NCBI GenBank assembly: GCA_049999805.1
Contig: JBNGIO010006384.1
Span: forward strand, 1 to 64,000
Origin: Folioceros fuciformis
Taxonomy: Eukaryota > Anthocerotophyta > Anthocerotopsida > Anthocerotales
Direction of reading: 5' to 3'
Length of the DNA stretch: 64,000 bases
Below, one piece after another: positions 45,623 through 55,876 of the stretch. The notes below the pieces were generated by a model, which searched no databases, was not told the origin of the DNA, and saw nothing but the letters and a program-made list of their open reading frames with translations. The translations under genes were made by a program, and so were the position numbers. Position 1 is the first letter of the stretch; each line of letters opens with the position of its first letter.

Positions 45623-48272
45623 ATGGCGCCTGCTCAGGCGGATGCTGCTCATGCGATGTCTGGTACTGCGATAGTTCCGGGCGTCCCCCGGGTTATGCTG
45701 CTCTGCTGTGGTTTGTTTCATGGCTGGACGTTTGACCTGACCTGGGATCCGGGTTTTCAGAACGAGGGAAGGTGCAGCGGCTGCTGGATGCCGCAAGGGC
45801 GGGGGACTTGGAGGGGTTTAAAGGTTGGGAATGGGGATCTTGGTTCCTGCCGTGGTGGTGGTCATGGCTGGGTGGCGAGGGGGTTTCTGATTTTGTGAGT
45901 TTGCAGGGGCTGCTCGGGTGCTTGATGGAGGGAACGGTCTTGGGGAGGCGGTTGAGGAGGTGAAGGATGGGAACGACAGGGGGTCGTTGCATTTTGCTGC
46001 CTTGGAAGGGCGGACTGATGTGTGCAAGTATATATTGGAGGAGTTGAAGTTGCCGGTGGATCCCAGGGATAAGGATGGTACATGCTCACTGCCTTGGTTT
46101 CAGGGGTGTTTTTGAATGCACTCCTAGCTGATTAGGCACGCGGACCCTTGAGTTTCGGATATGCACGTGTACAGGGGTGTCAATTGTGGTACCAAAGTCC
46201 AACTGGTGGCTGTGCGTACAGGAGACACCCCTCTCATCCATGCTGCAAGGCTGGGTCGAACTTCGACTGCCCTTTATCTTCTGAGCCGTGGTGCAGACCC
46301 CTTTGCTGCTTCGAATGAGTTGTCAGCTAACGCACTGCATCATGCTGCGGCTACAGGTTAGTGTGGGGTATTGTCATGTATCTCTGACGTGGAGAGCGAG
46401 TACGTTCGTCATGTTGATTCCGGAAGGGCTGGGCTTTGCTGCAGGGTCTCTGGAGCTGGTGACTGCCTTGCTTGACAAGGGAGTGAGTGTGGAATCCTCC
46501 AGTGATGCAGGGCCTCCGTTGATTTGGGCAGCTGGAAGCGGGAAGGCAGAGGCAGTAGAACTGCTTCTGGAGAGAGGTGCAAATGTGAGTGCATGCCACA
46601 ATCTTTGGAAAAACCAAACCCGCTTGGTAGCTTGGGCGTTGGGTACCCGTGTTTGATGGTGTTCCTTAGCAATCTCTCCGCCCTTTGAACTTGCAGCCAA
46701 ACTCTGCTTCAGAGGATGATGTCACGCCCTTATTCAGCGCCACGGCTGCCGGAGCAATGGATTGTGTCAAGATACTTTTGGGGGTAACTTCTGCTGACTT
46801 TGCAGTTGGTAGCTCAGCTGCGCTCGCTGCTGTAAAGCACCGCCTAGCACTTACTAGGCTGGAGTTTACTGAACCTAGGAGGTCGTGAATTACAGAAAGG
46901 TGCGGATGCTACTGTGAAAGCTGGAGGCGCCACACCTCTGCATGTTGCTGCCGACAGTGGAGATAATGTTATGGTTTCTTATTTGCTCAATGCCGGGGCT
47001 GATCCGAATGGGCTTGATGATGTAAAGGAATCCCACTTCTTGCCTGGTCCTTGTCGGAGTGCTTGCTTCTTGCATCTCCTTTGATGTTTGGGTGTTCTTG
47101 TAGGAAGTTGCTGAAATAATTCCTCTTGCATCTTTCTTAGGACAAGGCTAAGCCCATCCACATAGCTGCAGCTAGAGGTCATCGAGCTGTTGTAGAGCAG
47201 CTGTTGGATGTAACATCTCCGGGTACAAATGTCAGGGACTGGACTGTGGATGGGATCATATTACGGGCAGAGGCAGAAGGCGCCACCGTTGAAGCTGAGG
47301 TACTCACCGGCGCTTCCAGACTGCCTGCTAACCCACCACTTTGCTGCCAGCAAGGGCTTCTGGTGCTTCTATTCCATGACTCAATTGCAATGCTCCCAGG
47401 CAACCATGGCTTGCTGGAGCACGCGCTGAGCCCATGGATGCAAGGGAAGAGGACTCTGAGATACTCAATACTGTGGGGTTTGTTATGCGTGCCTGAGGAT
47501 TTAAGCGACGACGCTTATGCACCTCAATGGACAATCCACCTTCAACCTTTTGTGTTTTTCTGTTTCAGAGTGAGAAGAAGAAGGTTAAAGAAGGCGAACC
47601 GGTCTCACCACAGAGAGTTGCAAAGGCACTTGAAGCGAAGGCAAGAGGAACTGACGCCTTCAAGCAGAAGAATTTCTTGGCTGCCTGTGATGCTTACACT
47701 CAGGTCCGAATCCAATTCTTGAGTTCAACCGTCCTTGCAGCTTGTGTGTCCCAGTGTGCTAATCGAATCTAGCTGCTCAGGCAATTGATCTGGACCCAAG
47801 CAATGCTGAACTCTACTCAAACAGGAGTCTATGCTGGATGAGACTGGGGCAAGCTGAACACGCCCTCTCAGATGCCCGGGCTGCAAGGAAGTTAAGACCA
47901 ACGTGGTCCAAAGCTTGTTACCGGGAAGGAGCTGCCCTGAGATTGCTTCAGGTAGGCACTACGTCCGATCATGTGCATCCCTAGCTGCTGCTGCGTGGTA
48001 GGTGTTGACAGCGGCTTACATGTGTCAATACTTTGTTGAGCAGCGCTTCGATGAAGCAGCTGAAGCATTCTATCAGGCAGTTGTGCTGGATCCCGAGAAC
48101 AAAGAGCTGACTGGGGCTTTACAGTAAGCATACCCCCTCCAAGTATCCGTCCCTGTCAAATGACGGCCTTGATGTGACATGACATTCTTACGTTTCTCAT
48201 GTCGGCTTCGACAGGGAGGCAGTTGACGCAGGGAAGAAGTTCCATCAGACAGCTGCAGCTGCGCCGAGCTGA
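45623..48272 (+). CDS. ankyrin-repeat and TPR protein, co-chaperone-like
   Basis: The protein has five or six ankyrin repeats followed by a three-repeat TPR domain, as in Arabidopsis TPR10 (At3g04710), a predicted Hsp70/Hsp90-binding adaptor. The first exon 45623-45662 (MAPAQADAAHAMS) joins in phase 1 to RGKVQRLLDAARAGDLEGFK. Ankyrin motifs include GSLHFAALEGRTDV, GDTPLIHAARLGR, LIWAAGSGKAEAVELLLERGA, TPLHVAADSGD and KPIHIAAARGHRAVVEQLL. The TPR part begins AKARGTDAFKQKNF and continues AELYSNRSLCWMRLGQAEHA and ACYREGAALRLLQRFDEAAEAF. The Asn and Lys/Arg positions typical of a carboxylate clamp appear to be kept. About eleven exons are needed; those around 46880 and 47250-47500 are placed with least certainty. 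Confidence 0.85.
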
Positions 48273-48538
48273 GTCTAACCTCTCGAAGACCGCGTGCTGG
48301 AGCTTGGTTGTGTCGGACGTAGAAATGTCAGACATTTAGTTCTCCACAAATGCAAACTAGGTGCTAGGGATTTGAATGTGACACGACACTTCGAAGACAT
48401 TGGAATGTGAACCGGTACATCCATATTGTGCCCCCTACTACATCCATACTGTGCCCCCTACCCTTCTTGATTAGGAAGGGTTGGAAAATGTGTTCAAAGT
48501 GATCCAACCGAAGCGGGCTGCGGGGTCTGTTCGTGGCG

Positions 48539-50371
48539 ATGGCTGCGGCCTCTTCCATCGCCTCTCGTCCTCTGGCAGCTGCTGTCGTGGTGGAGGCGCG
48601 GCAGGCATTGCCCAAGCTGCGCACTTGCGCATTCATTCGGCTCCCAAAGGATTTTCGGTCGCAGCCGCAGGACCGTGTTGTGTTGGGGACGAGGGTGATG
48701 AATTGTGCGCGAGCTTCGCAGAGCGAGGGCTCTGCAGCAGTCCATGTTCACGAGGAGCAAGCTGCTGCTGCAACAACACCACGGCTGGCTCTCATCTCGC
48801 TCTCAGACAAGACAGGGTTGGAGGCGCTAGGCAAGGGCTTGACAGACCTGGGATTCTCGCTGGTGTCCACCGGCGGCACGGCAGCGTCGCTGCAGAATGC
48901 TGGATGCCCGGTGACGCAGGTGGATCAGCTCACTTCCTTTCCGGAGATGCTGGACGGACGGGTCAAGACTCTGCATCCCGCAGTGCACGGCGGGATACTG
49001 GCCAGGAGGGATGTGGATTCGCACATGGACGCGTTGCGGCAGCACGGAATCGGGAGCATTGATATTGTGGTGGTGAATCTGTACCCTTTCTATGGCACGG
49101 TCACGGCGTCTGTGAACCGCTCCTCCTTCGATGAGAGTTTGGAAAAGATCGACATCGGGGGCCCGGCAATGATCAGGGCCGCGGCGAAGAACCACAGGCA
49201 TGTGCTTGTTGTTGTGGATCCCGCCGACTACCAGGACCTCCTGGGGTATTTGCAAGGTCAGAGGACGGAGCCGGAAGAGAGGTTCAGGAGGCGACTGGCA
49301 TGGAAGGCTTTCCAGCATGTTGCATCCTACGACACAGCCGTGGCGGAGTGGCTATGGGAACATGCCAGGACGGCCGAGGACACGGCTCCTCCCAGCCTAA
49401 CACTGCCCTTGGATCTGAAGGCGGAGCTTAGGTACGGCGAGAACCCGCACCAGAAGGCTTCCTTGTACGCCGACACTTCCTTGGCATCGTTCGGGGCAGG
49501 CGGGATCGCGTCTGCAACGCAACACCATGGGAAGGAGATGTCGTACAACAACTACCTGGATGCGGATGCGGCGTGGGAGTGTGTGAGCGAGTTCACCGAT
49601 CCGACCTGCGTGGTGGTGAAGCACACCAATCCGTGCGGAGTGGCCTCCGGATCTGACCTAATTGTTGCCTATAGGGACGCAGTGAGGGCGGATCCTGTGT
49701 CGGCATTCGGGGGCATCGTGGCCTTCAACGTGGAGGTGGACGAGAAGCTGGCGTCGGAGATCAGGGAGTTTCGAAGTCCTACGGACGGCGAGACTCGGAT
49801 GTTTTACGAGATTGTGGTTGCGCCGAAGTACACCGAGGAGGGGCTCAGGGTTCTCAAGGGCAAGTCCAAGGCTCTAAGGATTCTGGAAGCGCAGAAAAGC
49901 AGCAAGGGCAGGCAGGTGTTCCGGCAGGTTTCCGGCGGCTGGCTTCGGCAGGATGCGGATGAGCTGGTGCCGGCTGACATCGACTTCACGCTCGCGGGCG
50001 AGACGTTCCCCACCGTGGACCAGGTGGAGGACTGCAAGTTTGCCTGGCTGTGCGTGAAGCACGTGAAGAGCAACGCCATTGTGTTGGCCAAGAGCAAGCG
50101 GATGCTGGGCATGGGGAGCGGGCAGCCCAACCGGGTAAAGAGTGTCGGGATCGCGGTGGAAAAGCCGGGAGAAGAAGTGAAGGGCTCGGTTCTCGCTAGC
50201 GACGCGTTCTTTCCTTTCGCCTGGAACGATGCGGTGGAGGAGGCTTGCAAGGCTGGGGTTTCGGCCATTGTGCATCCCGGAGGAAGTGTGCGGGACCAGG
50301 ATACCATCGATTGCTGCAACAAGTATGGGGTTGCTCTGCTCGTCACGGGAGTTCGCCACTTTAGGCATTAG
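48539..50371 (+). CDS. PURH: bifunctional AICAR transformylase / IMP cyclohydrolase
   Basis: The enzyme catalyses the last two steps of de novo purine synthesis, AICAR to FAICAR with 10-formyl-THF, then ring closure to IMP. The gene is a single uninterrupted frame of 610 codons from the ATG at 48539; a GTG two codons upstream was not used. The first 80 or so residues are Ala/Ser/Arg-rich and fit a plastid transit peptide, the site of plant purine synthesis. The MGS-like IMP cyclohydrolase domain follows (LALISLSDKTGLEALGKGL, STGGTAA, GRVKTLHPAVHGGIL). The transformylase domain has LRYGENPHQKAS, the catalytic KHTNPCGVA (Lys-His pair), GIVAFN, GMGSGQPNRV and SDAFFPF. The C-terminus ends LLVTGVRHFRH. 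Lack of introns stands out beside its intron-rich neighbours. Confidence 0.96.
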   Translation: MAAASSIASRPLAAAVVVEARQALPKLRTCAFIRLPKDFRSQPQDRVVLGTRVMNCARASQSEGSAAVHVHEEQAAAATTPRLALISLSDKTGLEALGKGLTDLGFSLVSTGGTAASLQNAGCPVTQVDQLTSFPEMLDGRVKTLHPAVHGGILARRDVDSHMDALRQHGIGSIDIVVVNLYPFYGTVTASVNRSSFDESLEKIDIGGPAMIRAAAKNHRHVLVVVDPADYQDLLGYLQGQRTEPEERFRRRLAWKAFQHVASYDTAVAEWLWEHARTAEDTAPPSLTLPLDLKAELRYGENPHQKASLYADTSLASFGAGGIASATQHHGKEMSYNNYLDADAAWECVSEFTDPTCVVVKHTNPCGVASGSDLIVAYRDAVRADPVSAFGGIVAFNVEVDEKLASEIREFRSPTDGETRMFYEIVVAPKYTEEGLRVLKGKSKALRILEAQKSSKGRQVFRQVSGGWLRQDADELVPADIDFTLAGETFPTVDQVEDCKFAWLCVKHVKSNAIVLAKSKRMLGMGSGQPNRVKSVGIAVEKPGEEVKGSVLASDAFFPFAWNDAVEEACKAGVSAIVHPGGSVRDQDTIDCCNKYGVALLVTGVRHFRH

Positions 50372-50605
50372 ACTAGTTTGGAAGAATATCGGCCGGCACC
50401 GTGTGCCGATCGCAATTTTTGATATTAGTTTGGATCTGCGATTCCGCGCAGATCGGGACGCAGACGCGGGAAAACAAGATAACTTTATTGCATGTCCCAT
50501 GCGGTGAGTGTCCTTGAGAACGAAATTTGCACAACAGCCGTGTTCAACTTTCCAAGTGGCCGGTGCATGTTGACAAGACGACGGCTACTCAGTCTCAGCT
50601 CGGTA

Positions 50606-52311
50606 ATGGCGGCCACAGATTTTCTGCTTGCCTTCGTGGTGTGCTGGGTCGTCTGTCTCCTCCTGTTCCTGTTCTTTCCTGGAATGCACTTCCGGGTGGG
50701 GCTTGATCCTATTGGTGAGGTTGCTCATCTCTGTTTCATCGCTTCCATTTGCACTTGCCAAGACGTGGGCCAAGGTTGCTCATGCGTCTTCTGCAGAGCT
50801 AGGAGGGACGTCAACGGTGCTGCTGGTGGTTGCCCATCCAGATGACGAATCCATGTGAGCGTCCCGTGACGGTCCTTGGTCCTGATTACATGTCCCATGA
50901 AGAAGCGCTCACCTGTAGGGTCTCCATGTGTAGGTTTTTTGGACCCTTGTTGTTGTGTCTGGCTGCGCGCGAGATGTACAACATTCGAGTTCTTTGCCTC
51001 TCAAACGGTGCTCTCTCCTCCCGCTCTCTCCTCCCAATTCTTCGATTTTCATGCTCCGTGCTTGAGGTGACCTAGTGTTTGAATTCCAACCTTAACGATG
51101 TATGATTGAGGGAGAGTTGAAAATCGTTATCTGCGAAGGAAACGCCGATGGATTGGGGAAAATTCGGGAAGCGGAAATGATCCGAGCGTGCTCTATGCTC
51201 AAGGTGTACTCTTGGCTTATTCATCTTGACCATGGCTGGAGGTTGCGAAATGTATCTCAATGCTCCGAGACTGACGAAGGCCGCCGGCTTGTTGCAGGTT
51301 CCAGCAGGAAATGTGCATATCCTGAACCATCACAATTTGCAAGTGAGTAGCTGCTCTGTGCACCTTCCAAGTCTGTTTCTCTGCCCGTCTATCTCCCGTT
51401 TTGTCTTAAACATAGTGAATCTCAGGAAGGGGCATGTCGCTGTATGGTGTGCAGGATGGATTTCATCAGGCCTGGATGGTTGAGGATGTCGTGAAAGTTG
51501 TCCGGGAACAAGTGACTGTTCACAGAATCAACTGTGTAAGGAAGCTGTTCCCCGTATATCAATGTCACTCATCTTCACAAACACTTGGACCGGATGTTTT
51601 GAGCTGTGGGCAGTAATGGGATTTGCAGATACTTACATTTGACAAGCACGGGGTCTCTGGACATCCCAATCACGTAGCAGTCTATCACGGTGTTCGGTGT
51701 GCACTGATGTCCTCATGTTTCGGACTGGCTTTTGTGCCACTTGCTTTGACGACATGGAACTCCTGCCTAACACATGCGCGTACTTTCTGCAGAACGTTTC
51801 TTGCGCAAGCTCGGATGAGGGCCCGGAGAAACCCTGCTTCTCAGCACCGTGCTGTTCAAGGCTGGGAACTTGTACGCCACTGCCATCACCTGCTTTACCT
51901 GGTTCACGGTTGCCTGCAAGTGGCTTGACCTGACCTCAAACCGAAACGGTTGGCTGCAGGTTAGTAGAAACATTCTACGCAAATACAGTGGACCTCTGGA
52001 CCTCGCGCTGGCCCTCTTTGAGCGATTCTGGTACCCTGAACGAAGCTTTCAGGTATACATCAGCCCAAACGTGTGGACCAGTATTGAAGCCATGAGAGAA
52101 CATCAGAGCCAGTGGATTTGGTATGTAACATACATGTCCCAGCCAAGTCGTACAAGTCGTAGCAGGGTTTTCCCTTGTGCTTCAAGGCATCCTCCATAAG
52201 CAACAGTGTTCACGCACACCCATCACCCTGCTTGCCAGGTATCGACGCCTATTTGTGGTATTTGCATCATTCACCTACATCAACACGGTACGGAAAATGC
52301 GACTCCAGTAG
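50606..52311 (+). CDS. PIGL: GlcNAc-PI de-N-acetylase (PIG-L)
   Basis: The product removes acetate from GlcNAc-phosphatidylinositol, step two of GPI-anchor synthesis, at the cytosolic face of the ER. The ATG at 50606 opens an N-terminal membrane anchor (FLLAFVVCWVVCLLLFLFF). The zinc-binding AHPDDESMFF motif spans an intron. Further exons encode YNIRVLCLSNG, NADGLGKIREAEM, VPAGNVHILNH, the metal-binding FDKHGVSGHPNHVAVYHGVR block, NILRKYSGPLDLAL and the tail RRLFVVFASFTYINTV. About nine exons are required. The exon encoding the part between GVR and WELV is less certain, as two frames compete near 51790-51860. The total of about 270 residues is normal. Confidence 0.9.
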
Positions 52312-54029
52312 CGGGTGAGCAGCAATTCGTCTCCTTGCCCCAGGGGGTGCTTCCCAAGCTTTACAGGCGAGCCATTATCCTCATCCTGTGTCTTCCTTGT
52401 TTGACGTTTTTGGCTTGAAGCACATCACAACATGGGCATTGGCCAACGTGGCACCAACGATTCCTGATGTTGTTGGCTGCGGTAGCGTGTTGGCAGACAG
52501 CTAGCTGCATCCCACTTCGGCTCCCTGTTGTGTCTGCCTTCCAGTATATTCCCCTTCCGCCCTTGTTACACAAATCGATATTTTGTAGTCTTCTTTATTT
52601 CTTCTCTGCTGCATTGAAACGGCTTTTAGGACCCGATCCGTATTTTTACGAAAATAACACGTGAACTTCTAATGTAAAGTTATGTGTGTGGTCTCGCACA
52701 TACATATAAGGTGAAGCTGAAGTGTGCTGTATGACGTAAGTGTGGAATGCCAAGAGAGGGGACGTGCAATGCTTCTCCCAAGGGTGCTTCTCCCAAGGGT
52801 GCTTCTCTCGGGAGAAGCACCTCTAGGACTAAGACATTGGGCTTGCTCGCTGTTCATTTTTTTAGAGAAAAAAAAATGGCAGCCGGAGGAAGAGGGGGAT
52901 GATGTCTGAGAAGGCAACACAAGGCGCCAAGAATGGGAGGCAACCGTGGCGACTGGGCTCGTGAGTACATTACCACAATAAAGGTAAAAGGAGCATGCAA
53001 TAGGCAGTTGGGCAAGCGCTTCAGTCGAGCAACAAGAATCCGGCTTCTCCGCCAAGCCATGATGGGGGGATCCTGTGCCTGTCTGCGCAAGTCCACAATG
53101 CGGTTCTGTTTGTATCCAGCCCGCTTGTCCAGTTGACTCCAGCCCAATTCGGGATCCCGGCGGGCCCCAATTGCCAACAGTTGGAGGCTCAAGGCGAGAG
53201 CATGCAATTGTATTATATCCATCCAAGGAATGTCACTGTTTTCGGCTTGTGCGGTGACAAGATGGTGACAATACGGAACTTCACCACTGCCGAAGCACGA
53301 TGCTTGCAAGCTTTGTATGTCAGGCCTCGAACGTTCGGTAGACATGCCTGATCCAGCTTTGTCCAATCAGGTGCCGGGATCATTGCCGTCTCTAAAATGA
53401 TACTCAGCCGACACATGCAAGATTTGAGACCCCAGCTTAGGCAAGCGTGGGGTGGCCACTACCGACCACTGGCATACGTGCGATGCCCCAACACGTCGAT
53501 GCGAACCAGCTTGAGGCCTATCTGCAAGCATTTTTGCGGGGGTGGGCTCCCCGGTTTGTGGGTGATAACAGCACCCACGCTATTTGCAGCATCTCCTAAT
53601 TTCAGGGCAGCCTTTCTCGCCTTCCAGACTCCCAGTGTGCACATCATATCTGCGAGCAAGCCAAACTCCTGCAGGCTACTAGAGACAATGGAAGGATGCG
53701 CATGCATTGTGCATCCTTGCCACACATGATGGACGCCATCACGAGAGGCCGTCCTCAACCCAGTTTGCACGTCGGGAACAGGTGCAAGATCAACAGTAGA
53801 TTTGGCTGTAATCTGAGCTCTCCTCCCATTCCGAATCCCATCCCTGTGGAAACTTGCGATCTATAACCACTCGCTAGGGGACAGCTGCTGGTCGCAGCCG
53901 AGCTCTCTGAGCACAAACCCGGTCCACAAACGACTATTCTAGTGTGTGTTAGTGCACGCCAGAGTCTAGGCACTGGCAGGTTCCAGCGCTCACGTTACCC
54001 TAAACCTCGCCATTGGCTGCAGTGTCACG
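52312..54029. other. gene-free stretch, minor repeats
   Basis: No gene can be supported. A minus-strand frame at 53459-53770 has a fairly protein-like composition but no family match; it is left unassigned. A short repeat with hairpin lies at 52771-52818. Confidence 0.45.
52771..52818. repeat. 15-bp triple repeat ending in a hairpin
   Basis: The unit gcttctcccaagggt occurs at 52771 and 52786, with a third start at 52801. The third start folds as gcttctc-tcgg-gagaagc (52801-52818), a 7-bp stem with a 4-nt loop. Confidence 0.8.
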
Positions 54030-54480
54030 TCACGCCCCAGAGATTTTCCGGGCCCCACCGTCAGTATTGTAAGCGGCTTTTGTCGGCCTCAAGCTTGCAC
54101 ATGGCAGCTTGCGAGAGGTGCCCCAATCTGCACTGCTGTTTGTTGGAACCCGAGCATCCGATGTGGCGCTGCATCGCAGTGCCAGCTTCGATTTCGAGCC
54201 AACTCCCGAGCTCATGGACACGCTCGAATATGTCGCTTATGCAGCATTTCACCGCCTTTCCAGGAAACTGTGAAGCTATCAACATGCATTGCCTTGGGAA
54301 ATACAAGCTATCAACATGCATGCAGGGAGCAGTTGTTTGCCATTGGCAGGCCCACACCATCTCTTTACCGTTCCCAGTTCTCCAGTATTGCAACCGTGTG
54401 CCTCAAGGGATTAGCAACCCTCATCACAAGCTCGTAAGGCTGTGTCGTCAGCTCAGGGGCGATCTGTGAACAGAAACATG
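54030..54480 (-). CDS. possible 3' gene fragment, unrecognised
   Basis: A minus-strand exon at about 54467-54369 follows a good acceptor (tctgttcacag) and encodes PELTTQPYELVMRVANPL then HTVAILENWER, ending at a GTAAAG donor. A downstream exon from about 54222, entered in the matching phase, encodes VSMSSGVGSKSKLALR and ends at a TGA near 54030. The first block looks like conserved protein (a beta-sandwich-type pattern), but I cannot name it. Upstream, a further frame at 54480-54765 may contribute, after which AT-rich repeat sequence begins, so the gene may be cut off. Confidence is low. Confidence 0.3.
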
Positions 54481-55876
54481 CATGTCGAAACGGGCACTGG
54501 CGCAGGCAATGACGATAAACGTCATCCGCGGTGGCAGTGGTAGCCCTCCGAACAAGCCGAACCGCAGCGGCTCGAATGTGACAGGCAATTCATGTAGCAT
54601 TTTTCTATGGTTTGCCCGCAGTATGTACGTCTTTTGTTGGGAAACCTCTGAAGGTTGTTGTCCGTTTGCGGGGACAGGCCAGGCTGGTGGCAGCAATGTC
54701 ACGCCACTCAATTCGAACATGCGCGCTAAAGGCATCCTAGGCGATCCTCCTGCGGAGAATAGCACCCACCTGGGCTATGCTTTGCATATCCAAAAAATAT
54801 TATGACAGAATCTCTTATAAAAAAAATGAAAACCATCTACCCAACAAGAAAGGCAACAACCCATTCAAGGGCATTGCTACTAGGGGAGCAACCCATTTGA
54901 GAGCATCCCTACTAGGAGAACAACCCATTGAGGGGCATCCCTACCAGGGGACCAACCCATTGGGGGACATCCCTAGTAGGAAATTAGCCCATGTGGCAAG
55001 CATCACCCACATTGCGAAGTGCAAAATGTTGAATAGCTTACCTACCACTAGGGTTGAAGAAGCATGTTGTCATGTCCACTACATTGGCCAACACTCTCTT
55101 GTGAAGAATGGAAATCCTTGGCCACAAGAAAACAAAAACATAAGCAAGAGGAAGACTAACCCCACTCTTGCAAGTTTGATAGGCCTTGGTGTGGGCCTTG
55201 GTATAGGCCTTGACGAACATGCAGAAACCCTTGCAGTGGCCTTATAAGTGTGGATGGTAACGGGGATGATCGTGTAGCTGTCTTACACATATAAATGATT
55301 AGGTTGTATGTTCCTTATGTCTCACATTAAAACCAAACAACTTACATTTGAACTTGGGCTCCATGAGTCTTGGTCCTTACATGACCACCAAACATACCTT
55401 ATGAGCCACAACCTAATCTACACTAAGCATGGCTCAACTCAACGTAAAGGCAAGTGTGCATTACTACTCATCGACAACCCTGAAGTTCATCTAACAAGAT
55501 GTTCCCATGGACAACGTCTCCTCTCAAGAGGATCCTAATCCTTAAAAACTACCATGTCCTTATCTTGAGACCCTAAGCCCTAAAACCCATGATGAGGTTC
55601 TTGTGTCTATAAATGATGTATACATCAACAAATCCATCACACATCACCTTTATTTCTTGGCACCTCTCTCACATCTTGTGTAGAAATAAGTAATTATTTA
55701 TCATCATCTCAAACTAAGTATCATATTAGGTTAGGGTTGTTGAAGTGTTATTGTGAAACTCTCAACCGTCATGACTCTCCAGCGCCACCTTTCTTCTACC
55801 ACACACCTTAATTTACTTCTCACACAATGCCATCTCTGTATGATTGCTCGATGCTTGTACTTGCCATAACTATTTA
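54481..55876. other. AT-rich stretch before the copia element
   Basis: No gene is assigned. It contains the 32-bp array at 54858-55017 and then AT-rich sequence that should include the 5' LTR of the copia element, ending just before the primer-binding-like motif at 55877. The LTR start could not be fixed. Confidence 0.5.
54858..55017. repeat. 32-bp tandem array, five diverged units
   Basis: The motif aacccatt recurs at 54858, 54890, 54922 and 54954, with a diverged agccca at 54986, all 32 bp apart. Between them lies a gcat(c/t)(c/g)ctacta(g)gggag block. Units differ at several positions. Confidence 0.85.

Noticed and set aside
53459-53770. 103-codon minus-strand frame with protein-like composition
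   Set aside because: No recognisable motif, the opposite strand is equally open, and no convincing splice sites link it to the candidate fragment at 54.0-54.5 kb.
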